From NCBI GenBank assembly GCA_944319935.1, contig CALUFM010000028.1, positions 1-64,000 on the forward strand: a stretch of DNA of 64,000 bases, given 5' to 3'. The stretch comes from an uncultured Prevotella sp. (GTDB lineage Bacteria > Bacteroidota > Bacteroidia > Bacteroidales > Bacteroidaceae). Position 1 is the first letter of the stretch. Every line of letters begins with the position of its first letter. Made by a program: the position numbers and the translations under genes. Of the stretch, positions 54,921 through 64,000 are shown in pieces. The notes beneath the pieces are model-generated. The model ran no database searches. It had not been told where the DNA came from and saw nothing but the letters and a program-made list of their open reading frames with translations.

Positions 54921-57287
54921 ATGAACAAGATTATCCGTAAAGAGCAATTCTCTGAAAAGGTTTTCCTGTTTGAAGTAGAGGCTCCGTTGATAGCAAAAAG
55001 CCGCAAAGCAGGAAATTTTGTGATTGTAAGAATCGGCGACAAGGGTGAGCGTATGCCGTTGACCATTGCCGATGCTGATGTGGAGAAAGGGACTATAACA
55101 ATAGTTGTGCAGGAAGTCGGGCTGTCGTCAACCAAATTGTGCCGTCTTAATGTCGGCGATTATATTACTGACGTTGTCGGGCCCCTTGGCAATCCGACAA
55201 AGATAGAGAAGTATGGAACGGTGATTTGTGCCGGTGGTGGAGTCGGCGTAGCACCAATGTTGCCTATTGTAAAAGCGTTGAAGGCTGCTGGAAACCGCGT
55301 TTTGTCAGTGATAGCCGGGCGTAACAAGGACTTGGTGATTTTGGAAGATGAAGTCAGGGCAAACAGTGACGAATTGATAATAATGACGGATGACGGCTCT
55401 TACGGTGAAAAAGGCGTGGTGACTGTCGGCGTAGAAAAACTTATAAATCAGGAACATATTGACAAAGTTTTTGCTATCGGTCCTCCGATAATGATGAAGT
55501 TCTGCTGTTTGCTTACGCAGAAATACAATATTCCGACAGATGTTTCCCTTAACACGATAATGGTGGATGGTACAGGCATGTGTGGCGCATGCCGTCTTAC
55601 AATTGGCGGTAAAACCAAGTTTGTTTGTATCGACGGACCGGAGTTTGACGGCGCGTTGGTTGATTGGGACGAGATGTTCAAGCGCATGGGCACTTTTAAA
55701 CGTGCCGAGCAGGAAGAAATGGAACATTTTGAAGAACATCTTGAAAGCGTAAAGGACAATGCCAGTGATGCTGGTGTGCGTAAGATGGATTCCGCTCAGG
55801 CTATGACTGATACTCCAACAGACGAGCCTTTGGATGTCCTTACAGACAGGAACGCAGATTGGCGTAAGGCTTTGAGGGCGTCAATGAAACCCAAGGAACG
55901 TACTGCCATCCAGCGTGTCGTTATGCCTGAACTTGAACCGGCATACCGTATAACGACACGTTATGAGGAAGTGAACAAAGGTTTGACCAAAGAAATGGCA
56001 CTTGTTGAGGCAAAAAGATGTCTTGATTGTGCCAAGCCAACGTGTGTGGAAGGTTGTCCGGTGAATATCGACATTCCGTCTTTTATAAAGAATATAGAGC
56101 GCGGGCAGTTCCTTGCCGCTGCCAAAGTGTTGAAGAAGACATCAGCCTTGCCTGCTGTTTGTGGGCGTGTTTGTCCACAAGAGAAACAATGTGAAAGCCG
56201 TTGCATTCATCTGAAAATGAACGAACCGGCTGTGGCAATCGGTTATCTTGAACGCTTTGCTGCTGATTATGAGCGTGAAAGCGGTAATATGTCGGTGCCT
56301 GAATTGGCTTCTTCAAATGGCATGAAAGTGGCTGTTGTAGGGTCTGGTCCTGCAGGGTTGAGCTTTGCTGGAGACATGGTAAAGCGTGGATACGATGTCT
56401 ATGTATTTGAAGCTCTGCACGAGATTGGGGGTGTTTTGAAATACGGAATACCTGAGTTCCGTTTGCCGAACAGGATTGTTGATGTTGAGATTGACAACTT
56501 GAGGAAAATGGGCGTACACTTCCAGACGGACTGTATCGTAGGCAAGACTATCAGCATTGAGCAGTTGGAGCAGAGCGGCTTCAAGGGTATATTCGTTGGT
56601 TCAGGCGCAGGTTTGCCTAATTTCATGAATATTCCAGGCGAGAATTTGATTAACGTGATGTCATCGAACGAGTATCTCACACGTGTAAACCTTATGGATG
56701 CAGCCAATCCGAAGACTGACACTCCGTTGAATATTGGAAAGAAAGTGTTGGTGGTTGGTGGCGGAAATACGGCAATGGATTCTTGTCGTACAGCCAAGCG
56801 TCTCGGCGCAGATGTCACAATAGTATACAGGCGTTCGGAGGCGGAGATGCCCGCACGTGCGGAAGAAGTGAAGCATGCCAAGGAAGAAGGCATCAACTTT
56901 ATGTGTCTTCACAATCCGATTGAATACATCGCGGACGAAACAGGGGCGGTAAAACGGGCAGTGTTGCAGGTTATGACGCTGGGTGAACCTGACGCTTCCG
57001 GTCGTCGTTCACCAGTTCCTGTTGAAGGAAAGACTGTTACGGTTGATACCGACCAGGTGATAGTAGCAATAGGTGTGTCACCTAACCCTCTTGTCCCTAA
57101 GTCAATAAAAGACTTGGTTCTTGGTCGTAAAAACACTATTGTGGTGAACGAAGAGATGCAAAGTTCACGCCCGGAGATTTTTGCTGGTGGCGATATTGTG
57201 CGTGGTGGAGCGACCGTAATACTTGCAATGGGTGACGGGCGACACGCGGCTGCGAGCATGGACAAGCAATTGAAAGGTAACATGTAA
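54921..57287 (+). CDS. Fused NfnA-NfnB-type ferredoxin:NADP+ oxidoreductase (dihydroorotate-dehydrogenase-PyrK-like plus glutamate-synthase-small-subunit-like)
   Basis: A 788-residue cytoplasmic flavoprotein joining two enzymes that are separate in clostridia. Residues 1-280 are the FAD/NAD and [2Fe-2S] subunit: FAD site GNFVIVRIGDKGERMPLTIA, NAD loop ICAGGGVGVAPMLPI, cluster ligands in VDGTGMCGACRLTIGGKTKF then FVCIDG. Residues about 320-788 are the GltD-like subunit: cluster motifs CLDCAKPTCVEGCPV and CGRVCPQEKQCESRCI, FAD loop VAVVGSGPAGLSFAGDMVKR and NADP loop VLVVGGGNTAMDSCRTAKRL. NfnAB bifurcates electrons between NADPH, NAD+ and ferredoxin; an equivalent role here is likely but unproven. 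It is 7 bp before the DUF486 gene. Confidence 0.88.
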   Translation: MNKIIRKEQFSEKVFLFEVEAPLIAKSRKAGNFVIVRIGDKGERMPLTIADADVEKGTITIVVQEVGLSSTKLCRLNVGDYITDVVGPLGNPTKIEKYGTVICAGGGVGVAPMLPIVKALKAAGNRVLSVIAGRNKDLVILEDEVRANSDELIIMTDDGSYGEKGVVTVGVEKLINQEHIDKVFAIGPPIMMKFCCLLTQKYNIPTDVSLNTIMVDGTGMCGACRLTIGGKTKFVCIDGPEFDGALVDWDEMFKRMGTFKRAEQEEMEHFEEHLESVKDNASDAGVRKMDSAQAMTDTPTDEPLDVLTDRNADWRKALRASMKPKERTAIQRVVMPELEPAYRITTRYEEVNKGLTKEMALVEAKRCLDCAKPTCVEGCPVNIDIPSFIKNIERGQFLAAAKVLKKTSALPAVCGRVCPQEKQCESRCIHLKMNEPAVAIGYLERFAADYERESGNMSVPELASSNGMKVAVVGSGPAGLSFAGDMVKRGYDVYVFEALHEIGGVLKYGIPEFRLPNRIVDVEIDNLRKMGVHFQTDCIVGKTISIEQLEQSGFKGIFVGSGAGLPNFMNIPGENLINVMSSNEYLTRVNLMDAANPKTDTPLNIGKKVLVVGGGNTAMDSCRTAKRLGADVTIVYRRSEAEMPARAEEVKHAKEEGINFMCLHNPIEYIADETGAVKRAVLQVMTLGEPDASGRRSPVPVEGKTVTVDTDQVIVAIGVSPNPLVPKSIKDLVLGRKNTIVVNEEMQSSRPEIFAGGDIVRGGATVILAMGDGRHAAASMDKQLKGNM

Positions 57288-57294
57288 AGATAAT

Positions 57295-57663
57295 ATGAAC
57301 GGATTTTATACAATCATTTTGCTCATACTTAGCAACGTCTTTATGACGCTTGCTTGGTATGGGCACTTGAAATTACAAGATTCAGGCGTATCAGCCAAAT
57401 GGCCCTTGATAGGAGTTATAGCATTTTCATGGGGAATTGCTTTTTTTGAATATTGTTGTCAAGTTCCGGCTAATCGTATTGGTTTTCAGGGGAATGGCGG
57501 GCCGTTTAATCTTATCCAGTTGAAAGTGATACAGGAGTGCATAAGCCTTGGTGTCTTCGCTGTTATAATAAACATTCTTTTTCAAGGGCAAAGCCTTCAT
57601 TGGAATCACATACTTGCTTTCTTACTTATAATTTGTGCTGTTTATCTGGTTTTCATGAGATAA
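57295..57663 (+). CDS. DMT-fold membrane protein, DUF486
   Basis: A 122-residue inner-membrane protein with four helices: 4-22, 36-53, 80-97 and 103-121. It belongs to DUF486 (PF04342), a small four-helix group of the drug/metabolite transporter fold. The conserved stretch FFEYCCQVPANRIGFQGNGG lies between helices 2 and 3. Four helices suggest a dimeric pore, as in other small DMT proteins; substrate unknown. It sits 7 bp after the Nfn-like gene and 3 bp before ttcA, inside one operon. Confidence 0.85.
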   Translation: MNGFYTIILLILSNVFMTLAWYGHLKLQDSGVSAKWPLIGVIAFSWGIAFFEYCCQVPANRIGFQGNGGPFNLIQLKVIQECISLGVFAVIINILFQGQSLHWNHILAFLLIICAVYLVFMR

Positions 57664-57666
57664 GTT

Positions 57667-58401
57667 ATGCCACTTCTTACAGAAGAACAAAAACTTGAGA
57701 GAAAAATCATAAGTCGTTTTCAGAAAGCGATTTATGATTTTCTTTTGATTGAAGATGGCGACCATCTTCTTGTTGGTTTGTCAGGTGGAAAGGATTCTTT
57801 GTGTCTGCTTGACTTGCTGGCAGCCCGTCAAAAGATACGTCGCCCTGATTTTACGGTAGAGGCGTTGTATATTAGGATGTCAAACATAAAATACGAATCA
57901 GACATCTCTTATCTGCGTGAATTCTCTGAGAGCAGGGGAGTGAAGTTTCATTCAGTCGTTACAGGTTTCGATTCTTCTACAGACAACCGTAAGTCGCCGT
58001 GTTTTCTTTGTTCATGGAACAGGCGTAAACAATTATTTATGAAAGCTCAGGAATTAGGTTGCAACAAGGTTGCTTTAGGGCATCACATGGATGACATAAT
58101 CCATACTGCCATGATGAATCTTTTTTTTCAGGGAAACTTCTCTACAATGCCGGTTAGCCTGAAAATGAAAAAAATGCCTTTGACAATCATTCGTCCACTT
58201 TGCCTTGAGGCTGAAGCCGATTTGCGACAATACGCTTTACATAAAGGATACAGAAAACAAGTCAAGCTTTGCCCTTATGAAACGGATTCACACCGCTCTA
58301 ATATGAAAGAACTCTTCATGCAAGTTGAGGAAATGAACAGCGAGGCTCGCTATTCTATATGGAAAGCATTGTCAAAGGCGAATAAGTTGATAGAAGAATA
58401 A
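57667..58401 (+). CDS. TtcA-family tRNA 2-thiocytidine synthetase-like protein
   Basis: A 244-residue ATP-dependent sulfur-transfer enzyme of the TtcA/TilS superfamily. The PP-loop is SGGKDS (residues 39-44). The CxxC pair is in SPCFLCSWNRRKQLF, the following block is VALGHHMDDIIHTAMMNLFF, and a third Cys lies in KLCPYETDSHR. Three Cys of this pattern bind an iron-sulfur cluster in TtcA, which thiolates C32 of certain tRNAs. The protein is shorter than E. coli TtcA (311 residues). It starts 3 bp after the DUF486 gene and ends the operon. Confidence 0.82.
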   Translation: MPLLTEEQKLERKIISRFQKAIYDFLLIEDGDHLLVGLSGGKDSLCLLDLLAARQKIRRPDFTVEALYIRMSNIKYESDISYLREFSESRGVKFHSVVTGFDSSTDNRKSPCFLCSWNRRKQLFMKAQELGCNKVALGHHMDDIIHTAMMNLFFQGNFSTMPVSLKMKKMPLTIIRPLCLEAEADLRQYALHKGYRKQVKLCPYETDSHRSNMKELFMQVEEMNSEARYSIWKALSKANKLIEE

Positions 58402-58766
58402 ATAGCCTGTTTCATTCGTAATTGTACAGCTTTATTTAACCTCTGGATTGCCGTTAACGGTTTTGTTTTTGTCGTCTTCTCAAAGCTCGAAATACGACCT
58501 TTGGCTTTGTAGAAGAATGTTTTTTAGAAGCTGAAAGGTAACCTTTTACGTAATCGTAGACACCAAATAACTTGTTGGCTATCCTTGTGTTAAGGATACT
58601 GTGTAAAATAAACATTCACTGTTAGCACAATCGTGTGCCAGCAGTGAATGTCATTAAAAGATTTTGTCGTCACGTGTAATCTCTTTATTGTCCAGTGTTT
58701 TAGATTGTTTGTGACATTGTGGCAAAAAATTTATTTAATTAGCTAATATTGCCAAGTATTGTATTT
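58402..58766. other. Gene-free stretch between convergent ttcA and glyA
   Basis: No gene is seen. It contains an 18-bp hairpin (58612-58651) and a small palindrome TATCCTT-GTGTT-AAGGATA (58580-58599). Both may end transcripts arriving from either side. Confidence 0.45.
58612..58651. terminator. 18-bp hairpin between convergent genes
   Basis: ACATTCACTGTTAGCACA (58612-58629) pairs with 58634-58651 at 16 of 18 positions, the other two as G-U on one strand. The loop is ATCG. There is no clear T-tract. Confidence 0.45.
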
Positions 58767-60047
58767 TTAATAAGCGAAAAGCGGATATTTAGACATCGTT
58801 TCATTCACTTTGCCGCGTACTTTGGCTATGACTTTCTCATCTTCAGGGCTGTTCAGCACTTCTTCTATCAAGTCAGCGATAAGCACCATCATATCCTCTT
58901 TTGCGCCACGTGTTGTTATGGCTGGAGTGCCAAGGCGGATTCCTGATGTTTGGAATGCGCTTCTTGTATCATACGGAACCATGTTCTTATTTACCGTAAT
59001 GTCTGCAGATACGAGAGCGTTTTCTGCGACTTTACCTGTCAGTTCTGGATATTTTGGCCTCAAGTCAACAAGCATTGAGTGGTTGTCAGTTCCGCCACTT
59101 ACAATGTCAAAGCCACGTTTCATCAGTTCGTCTGCCAAAACAGCAGCGTTCTTTTTTACCTGCGCAGCCCATTCTTTGAATTCAGGTTGAAGTGCTTCGT
59201 TAAATGCTACAGCTTTTGCCGCAATTACGTGTTCGAGCGGTCCGCCTTGTGTTCCTGGGAATACGGCACTGTTTAAGAGCTGGCTCATCATCTTGATTTG
59301 TCCCTTCGGCGTTTTCTTGCCCCATGGGTTCTCGAAATCTTTGCCCATCAGGATGATGCCTCCGCGCGGGCCACGCAGTGTCTTGTGTGTGGTAGATGTC
59401 ACAACATGGGCATATTTCAAAGGATTGTCGAGCAATCCGGCTGCTATGAGGCCGGCGGGGTGAGCCATGTCAATCATTAATATGGCCCCAACTTTGTCGG
59501 CTATTTCGCGCATACGTTTATAGTCCCATTCCCTGCTGTATGCCGAACCTCCTCCGATGATGAGTTTGGGTTTATGCTCCAGGGCAAGCTGTTCCATTTC
59601 GTCATAGTCAACTCGTCCGGTCTCTTTGTTGAGGTTGTAACCTACCGCATGGTACAAAATACCGGAAGTGTTGACGTTAGACCCATGAGAAAGGTGTCCG
59701 CCATGTGCCAAATTAAGTCCTAAGAATGTGTCGCCAGGATTGAGTACGGTCAGCAGAACTGCGGCGTTGGCTTGTGCGCCAGAGTGGGGCTGAACGTTTG
59801 CAAATTCTGCGCCGAAAAGTTTCTTTACGCGTTCAATCGCCAAATTCTCCACTTCATCAACTACACCGCATCCTCCGTAGTATCTTTTGCCAGGGAGGCC
59901 TTCGGCATATTTGTTTGTAAGACATGAACCCATGGCCTGCATAACCTCGTCGCTGACAAAGTTTTCAGAGGCGATAAGTTCCATTCCCTTCAATTGTCTT
60001 TGATGTTCTTTTTCGATTAAATCGAAAATAACTTGGTCTTTTTTCAT
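58767..60047 (-). CDS. glyA: Serine hydroxymethyltransferase
   Basis: A 426-residue PLP enzyme converting serine and tetrahydrofolate to glycine and methylene-tetrahydrofolate. Family motifs: [56 protein letters not shown] and the PLP-lysine region [19 protein letters not shown]. The C-terminal [20 protein letters not shown] is also typical. It follows pyrI by 47 bp on the same strand and may be its operon partner; glycine and one-carbon units feed purine and thymidylate synthesis. Confidence 0.97.
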   Translation of the reverse strand: MKKDQVIFDLIEKEHQRQLKGMELIASENFVSDEVMQAMGSCLTNKYAEGLPGKRYYGGCGVVDEVENLAIERVKKLFGAEFANVQPHSGAQANAAVLLTVLNPGDTFLGLNLAHGGHLSHGSNVNTSGILYHAVGYNLNKETGRVDYDEMEQLALEHKPKLIIGGGSAYSREWDYKRMREIADKVGAILMIDMAHPAGLIAAGLLDNPLKYAHVVTSTTHKTLRGPRGGIILMGKDFENPWGKKTPKGQIKMMSQLLNSAVFPGTQGGPLEHVIAAKAVAFNEALQPEFKEWAAQVKKNAAVLADELMKRGFDIVSGGTDNHSMLVDLRPKYPELTGKVAENALVSADITVNKNMVPYDTRSAFQTSGIRLGTPAITTRGAKEDMMVLIADLIEEVLNSPEDEKVIAKVRGKVNETMSKYPLFAY

Positions 60048-60094
60048 AGTTTTTAATTGTATGAATGATTAAAATGGTGATTATTTGTAATTAA

Positions 60095-60550
60095 TTAAAT
60101 TAGTTCGACTTTTTCAATGTTTTGTTCTTTGTCACAGTAATGGCATCTTATAATGCCTTTGCTTTTGTCTGTAACATTGAAAACGGTCATCATCGGCTCG
60201 TTGTTTGTGATGCATTTGGGATTGTTGCATTTTACAATTCCGTGCAACTCGTCAGGTGTTTCCACTTTTTTCTTTTCCACAACTTCATAGTTGTTGATTA
60301 TGTTGAGTACAACATTCGGTGCAACTACTGAAAGTCTTGATATTTCTTCATCAGAAAAGAATTTGTTTTCAATCTTGATGATGCCTTTCTTTCCTATTTT
60401 CTTAGACAGATAATTATAACCGATTGTGACCACAGTGTCAAGATTCTGCAGTCCCAAGATGTCAGCCACTTCGTATGTCTTTTCCGAGGGAATGTGGTCT
60501 ATCACAGTCCCATTTTCAATGGCGGCAACTAATCTTTCTTTTTTGTTCAT
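60095..60550 (-). CDS. pyrI: Aspartate carbamoyltransferase regulatory subunit
   Basis: A 151-residue subunit that gives the PyrB catalytic trimers allosteric control by nucleotides. The N-terminal nucleotide domain has [20 protein letters not shown]. The C-terminal zinc domain has four Cys in [11 protein letters not shown] and [11 protein letters not shown]. Length is normal. It is 31 bp after pyrB on the same strand, the usual pyrBI order. Confidence 0.95.
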   Translation of the reverse strand: MNKKERLVAAIENGTVIDHIPSEKTYEVADILGLQNLDTVVTIGYNYLSKKIGKKGIIKIENKFFSDEEISRLSVVAPNVVLNIINNYEVVEKKKVETPDELHGIVKCNNPKCITNNEPMMTVFNVTDKSKGIIRCHYCDKEQNIEKVELI

Positions 60551-60581
60551 TTCTTATTGCTTTTTATTGTCTAAGGGCTTG

Positions 60582-61526
60582 TTAAATTATGGTTTTATCG
60601 TTTACAATGTCTTCATACCCAATACCCAGCACATCACAGATTATTGCTTCACGTGCGTAAAGCCCGTTTTGGGCTTGTTGGATATAATATGCGTGTGGAT
60701 TCGTGTCTACTTCATACTCTATTTCGTTGACACGGGGTAATGGATGCAGGATTTTCATATTTTCACGTGCTTTGCTTAGCATGTCGTTTTTTAGGATGTA
60801 AACGTTTTTGACCTTTTCATATTCCATCAAATCGGAAAATCTTTCTTTTTGCACGCGTGTCATATAAAGGATGTCTGCCTTGCTTATGATATCTTCATTG
60901 AAATCAGTGTGTTCAATGAACCTTATTCCGTTGTCTTTACAATACAATTTATATTCGTCAGGCATGGCAAGTTCCTGTGGGGCAATGAAATGGAAAGTCG
61001 GATTAAAATGCCTCATTGCCATTATCAGAGAATGTACAGTTCGTCCGTACTTCAGGTCGCCTACGAGGCAGATGTCAAGATTTTCCAATGTCCCCTGCGT
61101 CTTATAAATAGAATAAAGGTCAAGCATGCATTGTGACGGATGTTGATGCGCTCCGTCTCCGGCGTTGATTATAGGCACAGGCGCAACCTCGCTTGCATAT
61201 TGTGCGGCTCCTTCAAGATAGTGCCTCATTACTATCGCATCCGCGTAGTTAGACACCATTAGTATTGTGTCTTTCAGTGTCTCGCCTTTGGTCGCACTTG
61301 TCACTTTGGCGTCGGTAAATCCAATTACACGCGCCCCCAGTCTGTTAGCCGCCGTTTCAAAGCTTAGTCGTGTTCGCGTTGACGGTTCAAAGAACAATGT
61401 TGCTACCACCTTGCCTTTAAGGATTTCCCTGTTAGGGTGCTTTTCAAACTCTTGTGCCAACTTAATCATATACAGGATTTTATCCTTTGACAAGTCGGCA
61501 ATTGTTACGAAGTTATGTTTTCCCAT
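60582..61526 (-). CDS. pyrB: Aspartate carbamoyltransferase catalytic subunit
   Basis: A 314-residue enzyme joining carbamoyl phosphate and aspartate, the committed step of pyrimidine synthesis. Carbamoyl-phosphate site: [20 protein letters not shown]. Further motifs: [34 protein letters not shown] [20 protein letters not shown], and [15 protein letters not shown] start at the ATG at 61526 ([12 protein letters not shown]), which matches the usual length; an in-frame ATG at 61565 adds 13 residues with no family support. pyrI follows at 31 bp. It complements pyrG elsewhere in the window. Confidence 0.94.
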   Translation of the reverse strand: MGKHNFVTIADLSKDKILYMIKLAQEFEKHPNREILKGKVVATLFFEPSTRTRLSFETAANRLGARVIGFTDAKVTSATKGETLKDTILMVSNYADAIVMRHYLEGAAQYASEVAPVPIINAGDGAHQHPSQCMLDLYSIYKTQGTLENLDICLVGDLKYGRTVHSLIMAMRHFNPTFHFIAPQELAMPDEYKLYCKDNGIRFIEHTDFNEDIISKADILYMTRVQKERFSDLMEYEKVKNVYILKNDMLSKARENMKILHPLPRVNEIEYEVDTNPHAYYIQQAQNGLYAREAIICDVLGIGYEDIVNDKTII

Positions 61527-61604
61527 TAATGCTGTGATTTCGAATTCGAGTGCTAAGTTACGCATTATTTTTAATTTATGATGGATAAATCAAAAGAAAA
61601 ATAG

Positions 61605-61612
61605 TATTTTTG
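61605..61612 (+). promoter_or_regulatory. -7 box of the penicillin-binding protein gene
   Basis: TATTTTTG fits TAnnTTTG, 29 bp upstream of the ATG. No -33 TTTG is placed correctly. Confidence 0.5.
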
Positions 61613-61641
61613 CAGCTAATTAGTGCATATCAATAAACACA

Positions 61642-63942
61642 ATGAGGAAAACATTTGTACGCATATTGTGGGGCTTGCTTTGCGCCATTGTAGTTTTTTT
61701 GGCGATAGCGTTTACTTCTATATGGTTCGGCTGGGTTGGTTATATGCCAGACATTGCCGATTTGCAAAACCCAATCAGCAGATACGCTTCACAAGTATAT
61801 TCGGTTGACGGAAAGATACTTGGAACATATAACATGAACCGTGAGAACAGGATACATGTTGATTATGACAACCTTTCACCGTATTTGGTTGAAGCCCTTA
61901 TAGCAACGGAGGATGAAAGGTTTTACGAACATTCTGGTATAGATTTCATAGCGTTGACTCGTGCTGTTGTCAAACGTGGCATGTTGGGACAGAAAAGCGC
62001 AGGTGGAGGCTCGACAATAACCCAACAACTTGCCAAGCAGCTTTATTCATCTACGGCTAAAAGCACTTTGGAACGAGTGATGCAGAAACCCATAGAATGG
62101 GTCATTGCTGTGAAACTTGAGCGTTTTTATACCAAAGAAGAGATAATAACCATGTATCTTAATTATTTTGATTTCCTTCATAATGCGGTCGGTATAAAAA
62201 CGGCGTCAGATGTATATTTCAGGAAAGAGCCAAAGAACCTGAGTCTGACTGAAGCTGCCACATTGATAGGTTTATGCAAGAACCCGTCTTATTATAATCC
62301 TGTGAGATATCCTGAACGGTGTATGGAACGGCGCAATGTGGTGTTAGGGCAGATGCTTAAAGTTGGGTATATCACCAATGACGAGTATCGCAAAGCACAT
62401 GATGAACCTTTAGCATTGAATTTCCATCGCATAGACCACAAGGACGGTATGGCTACATATTTCAGGGAATTCCTACGCCAATATATGATGGCGGAAAAAC
62501 CATCGCTTGATAATTATCCGTCATGGAATAAGGTGCAATATTCAATAGACTCAACTGCTTGGGAGACAGACCCTTTGTATGGATGGTGTAATAAGAACTT
62601 TAAGAAAAATGGTGAGCCTTATAATGTATATACTGATGGATTGAAGATTTTTACAACTATCGATTCAAGAATGCAGCGATATGCGGAGGAAGCAGTGCTT
62701 CAGCATGTCGGACATTATTTGCAGCCTGCGTTTTCTAAGGAAAATAAGGCTAAGCCTAATGCACCTTTTACCAATGCGTTGACAGCTTCGGATGTAAAGG
62801 GTATATTGAATCGCTCAATACGGCAGAGCGAAAGATACAGGGCTATGAAAGAACAAGGGGCGACTGAAGATGAAATCCAAAAGGCATTCAGGACTCCGGT
62901 GGAAATGTCTGTTTTCACTTATCATGGTGATGTGGACACGGTAATGACACCGCTTGATTCGATACGTTACATAAAGTCTTTCCTTCGTGCAGGCTTTGTT
63001 AGTATGGATTCTCATAATGGCGCAGTCAAGGCTTACGTGGGAGGTGTAGATTTTACTCATTTTACGTATGACATGGCCACACAAGGCAGGAGGCAGGTTG
63101 GGTCCACCATTAAGCCGTTTTTATATTCGTTGTGTATGTCTAACGGAATGTCGCCTTGCGATGTCGCTCCGAATGTGCAACGAACATACGGAAACTGGAC
63201 TCCGCGCAATGGCAGTAGGGCCAGGTACGGGCAAATGGTGACGTTGAAATGGGGACTGGCTCAATCAAACAACTGGATTTCCGCATACCTTATGAGCAGA
63301 TTGAACCCACAAGACTTTTTGCGGATATTGAATGATTTTGGCATAAACACTTTTGGGGCGTATCCGTCGATGGTGTTGTGTCTAGGTCCGAATGAAGTGT
63401 CTGTTTGTGAGATGGTTAGTGCATATACGACGTTTGCAAACAACGGTATACATTGTTATCCGATGTTTGTTTCTAAAATAGAAGATAACGAGGGCAATGT
63501 TATCGCAACGTTCCAGCCTCGCATGAATGAGGTTATTAGCGAAGAAAGCACTTATAAGATGCTTGAAATGCTGCGTGCCGTAATGAACGGAGGTACAGGC
63601 AGCCGTATGAGATACAAGTACAATATTGAATGTGATATGGGTGGAAAAACTGGCACGACCAACCGTAACGCTGATGCTTGGTTTATGGGCTTCACGCCGT
63701 CGCTCGTCAGCGGATGTTGGGTTGGTGGAGAAGACCGCGACATCCATTTTGACTCAATGCGTATGGGACAGGGTGCGAATATGGCTTTGCCTGTATGGGC
63801 TTATTATATGAAGAAAGTTTTCGCAGACCGTTCGCTTGGTTATGACCCGAATGAAAAGTTTGATATACCTGAAGACTTTAATCCTTGTTCGTCTGAGTTT
63901 GACGATTATACTCCTGGGGGCATAGAAGAAGTGTTTGAATAA
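61642..63942 (+). CDS. Class A penicillin-binding protein (PBP1A-like)
   Basis: A 766-residue bifunctional peptidoglycan synthase anchored by one N-terminal helix (residues 7-29). The glycosyltransferase domain (GT51) has the catalytic Glu in ATEDERFYEHSG (Glu90) and GGGSTITQQLAKQLYS. The transpeptidase domain has the Ser-x-x-Lys motif in GSTIKPFLY, Ser-x-Asn in AQSNNWISA and Lys-Thr-Gly in GGKTGTTNRNADAWFMG. It polymerises glycan strands and cross-links stem peptides, and is a beta-lactam target. Its promoter region is divergent from pyrB. The gene is complete, ending 58 bp before the window edge. Confidence 0.93.
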   Translation: MRKTFVRILWGLLCAIVVFLAIAFTSIWFGWVGYMPDIADLQNPISRYASQVYSVDGKILGTYNMNRENRIHVDYDNLSPYLVEALIATEDERFYEHSGIDFIALTRAVVKRGMLGQKSAGGGSTITQQLAKQLYSSTAKSTLERVMQKPIEWVIAVKLERFYTKEEIITMYLNYFDFLHNAVGIKTASDVYFRKEPKNLSLTEAATLIGLCKNPSYYNPVRYPERCMERRNVVLGQMLKVGYITNDEYRKAHDEPLALNFHRIDHKDGMATYFREFLRQYMMAEKPSLDNYPSWNKVQYSIDSTAWETDPLYGWCNKNFKKNGEPYNVYTDGLKIFTTIDSRMQRYAEEAVLQHVGHYLQPAFSKENKAKPNAPFTNALTASDVKGILNRSIRQSERYRAMKEQGATEDEIQKAFRTPVEMSVFTYHGDVDTVMTPLDSIRYIKSFLRAGFVSMDSHNGAVKAYVGGVDFTHFTYDMATQGRRQVGSTIKPFLYSLCMSNGMSPCDVAPNVQRTYGNWTPRNGSRARYGQMVTLKWGLAQSNNWISAYLMSRLNPQDFLRILNDFGINTFGAYPSMVLCLGPNEVSVCEMVSAYTTFANNGIHCYPMFVSKIEDNEGNVIATFQPRMNEVISEESTYKMLEMLRAVMNGGTGSRMRYKYNIECDMGGKTGTTNRNADAWFMGFTPSLVSGCWVGGEDRDIHFDSMRMGQGANMALPVWAYYMKKVFADRSLGYDPNEKFDIPEDFNPCSSEFDDYTPGGIEEVFE

Positions 63943-63948
63943 GAAATA

Positions 63949-63990
63949 TCCCTATTTGAGTTCCTTAGAACTAAGAATGGGAAATGAACG
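63949..63990 (+). terminator. Possible terminator after the penicillin-binding protein
   Basis: AGTTC-CTTA-GAACT forms the top and TCCC-ATT with AAT-GGGA the base of an imperfect hairpin. No T-tract follows. Confidence 0.35.
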
Positions 63991-64000
63991 GCGAACGAAC

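Overview
The window reads as chromosomal DNA of a Bacteroidales bacterium, most likely Prevotellaceae (Prevotella, Paraprevotella or a relative). The evidence is: promoters of the Bacteroidota type (TTTG, 19-20 bp, TAnnTTTG) in front of many genes; lineage families such as DUF3256, DUF3078, DUF1573, DUF2582, DUF3575 and fimbrillin; a fused NfnA-NfnB type flavoprotein; a GH57/debranching/glycosyltransferase glycogen cluster; almost no Shine-Dalgarno sequences; and long AT-rich intergenic stretches carrying degenerate palindromic modules. Species cannot be fixed from the sequence alone.

Layout. Positions 1-6009 are visibly richer in G+C than the rest and use different codons. They hold the end of an unrecognised leftward gene and a five-gene fimbria (Mfa/FimA type) operon: a DUF3575 outer-membrane protein, a FimB/Mfa2-like lipoprotein and three fimbrillin-like lipoproteins, the last with a beta-helix-like C-terminal region. 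After a terminator and a 386-bp nested palindrome, a tRNA-Ser(GCT)-tRNA-Glu(CTC) pair on the minus strand marks the return to ordinary composition. The fimbrial block is probably an acquired island. Positions 7258-7430 carry a perfect 16-bp inverted repeat and a candidate 70-nt small RNA.

9115-16758 is one operon: ftsE, lysC, lysA, two envelope-type glycosyltransferase genes and the class III fructose-bisphosphatase. A CAT-fold acetyltransferase follows. On the minus strand lie an MFS transporter, a DPP5-like S9 peptidase and yidC-pyrG. DUF3078 (+) and DUF1573 (-) converge on a 24-bp perfect hairpin. aspS, a DUF2582 winged-helix protein, a small unknown, xylB-xylA (xylose to xylulose-5-P) and manC-gmd-fcl (GDP-L-fucose) run on the plus strand to gapA, miaA and a lipid kinase.

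41041-45698 is a glycogen cluster (debranching enzyme, GT-B synthase-like enzyme, GH57-like protein whose catalytic residues appear to be lost). The minus strand then carries rpiB-tkt, an esterase with uridine phosphorylase, and a PD40 beta-propeller protein. rplU-rpmA, serS, the Nfn-like fusion, a DUF486 membrane protein and ttcA are on the plus strand. pyrB-pyrI-glyA (minus) and a class A penicillin-binding protein (plus) close the window.

The gene content is mostly housekeeping. The parts that fall outside routine annotation are the fimbrial island and its palindrome, the candidate small RNA, the dispersed intergenic modules, the GT-B half-protein at 13523 and the GH57 pseudoenzyme candidate.
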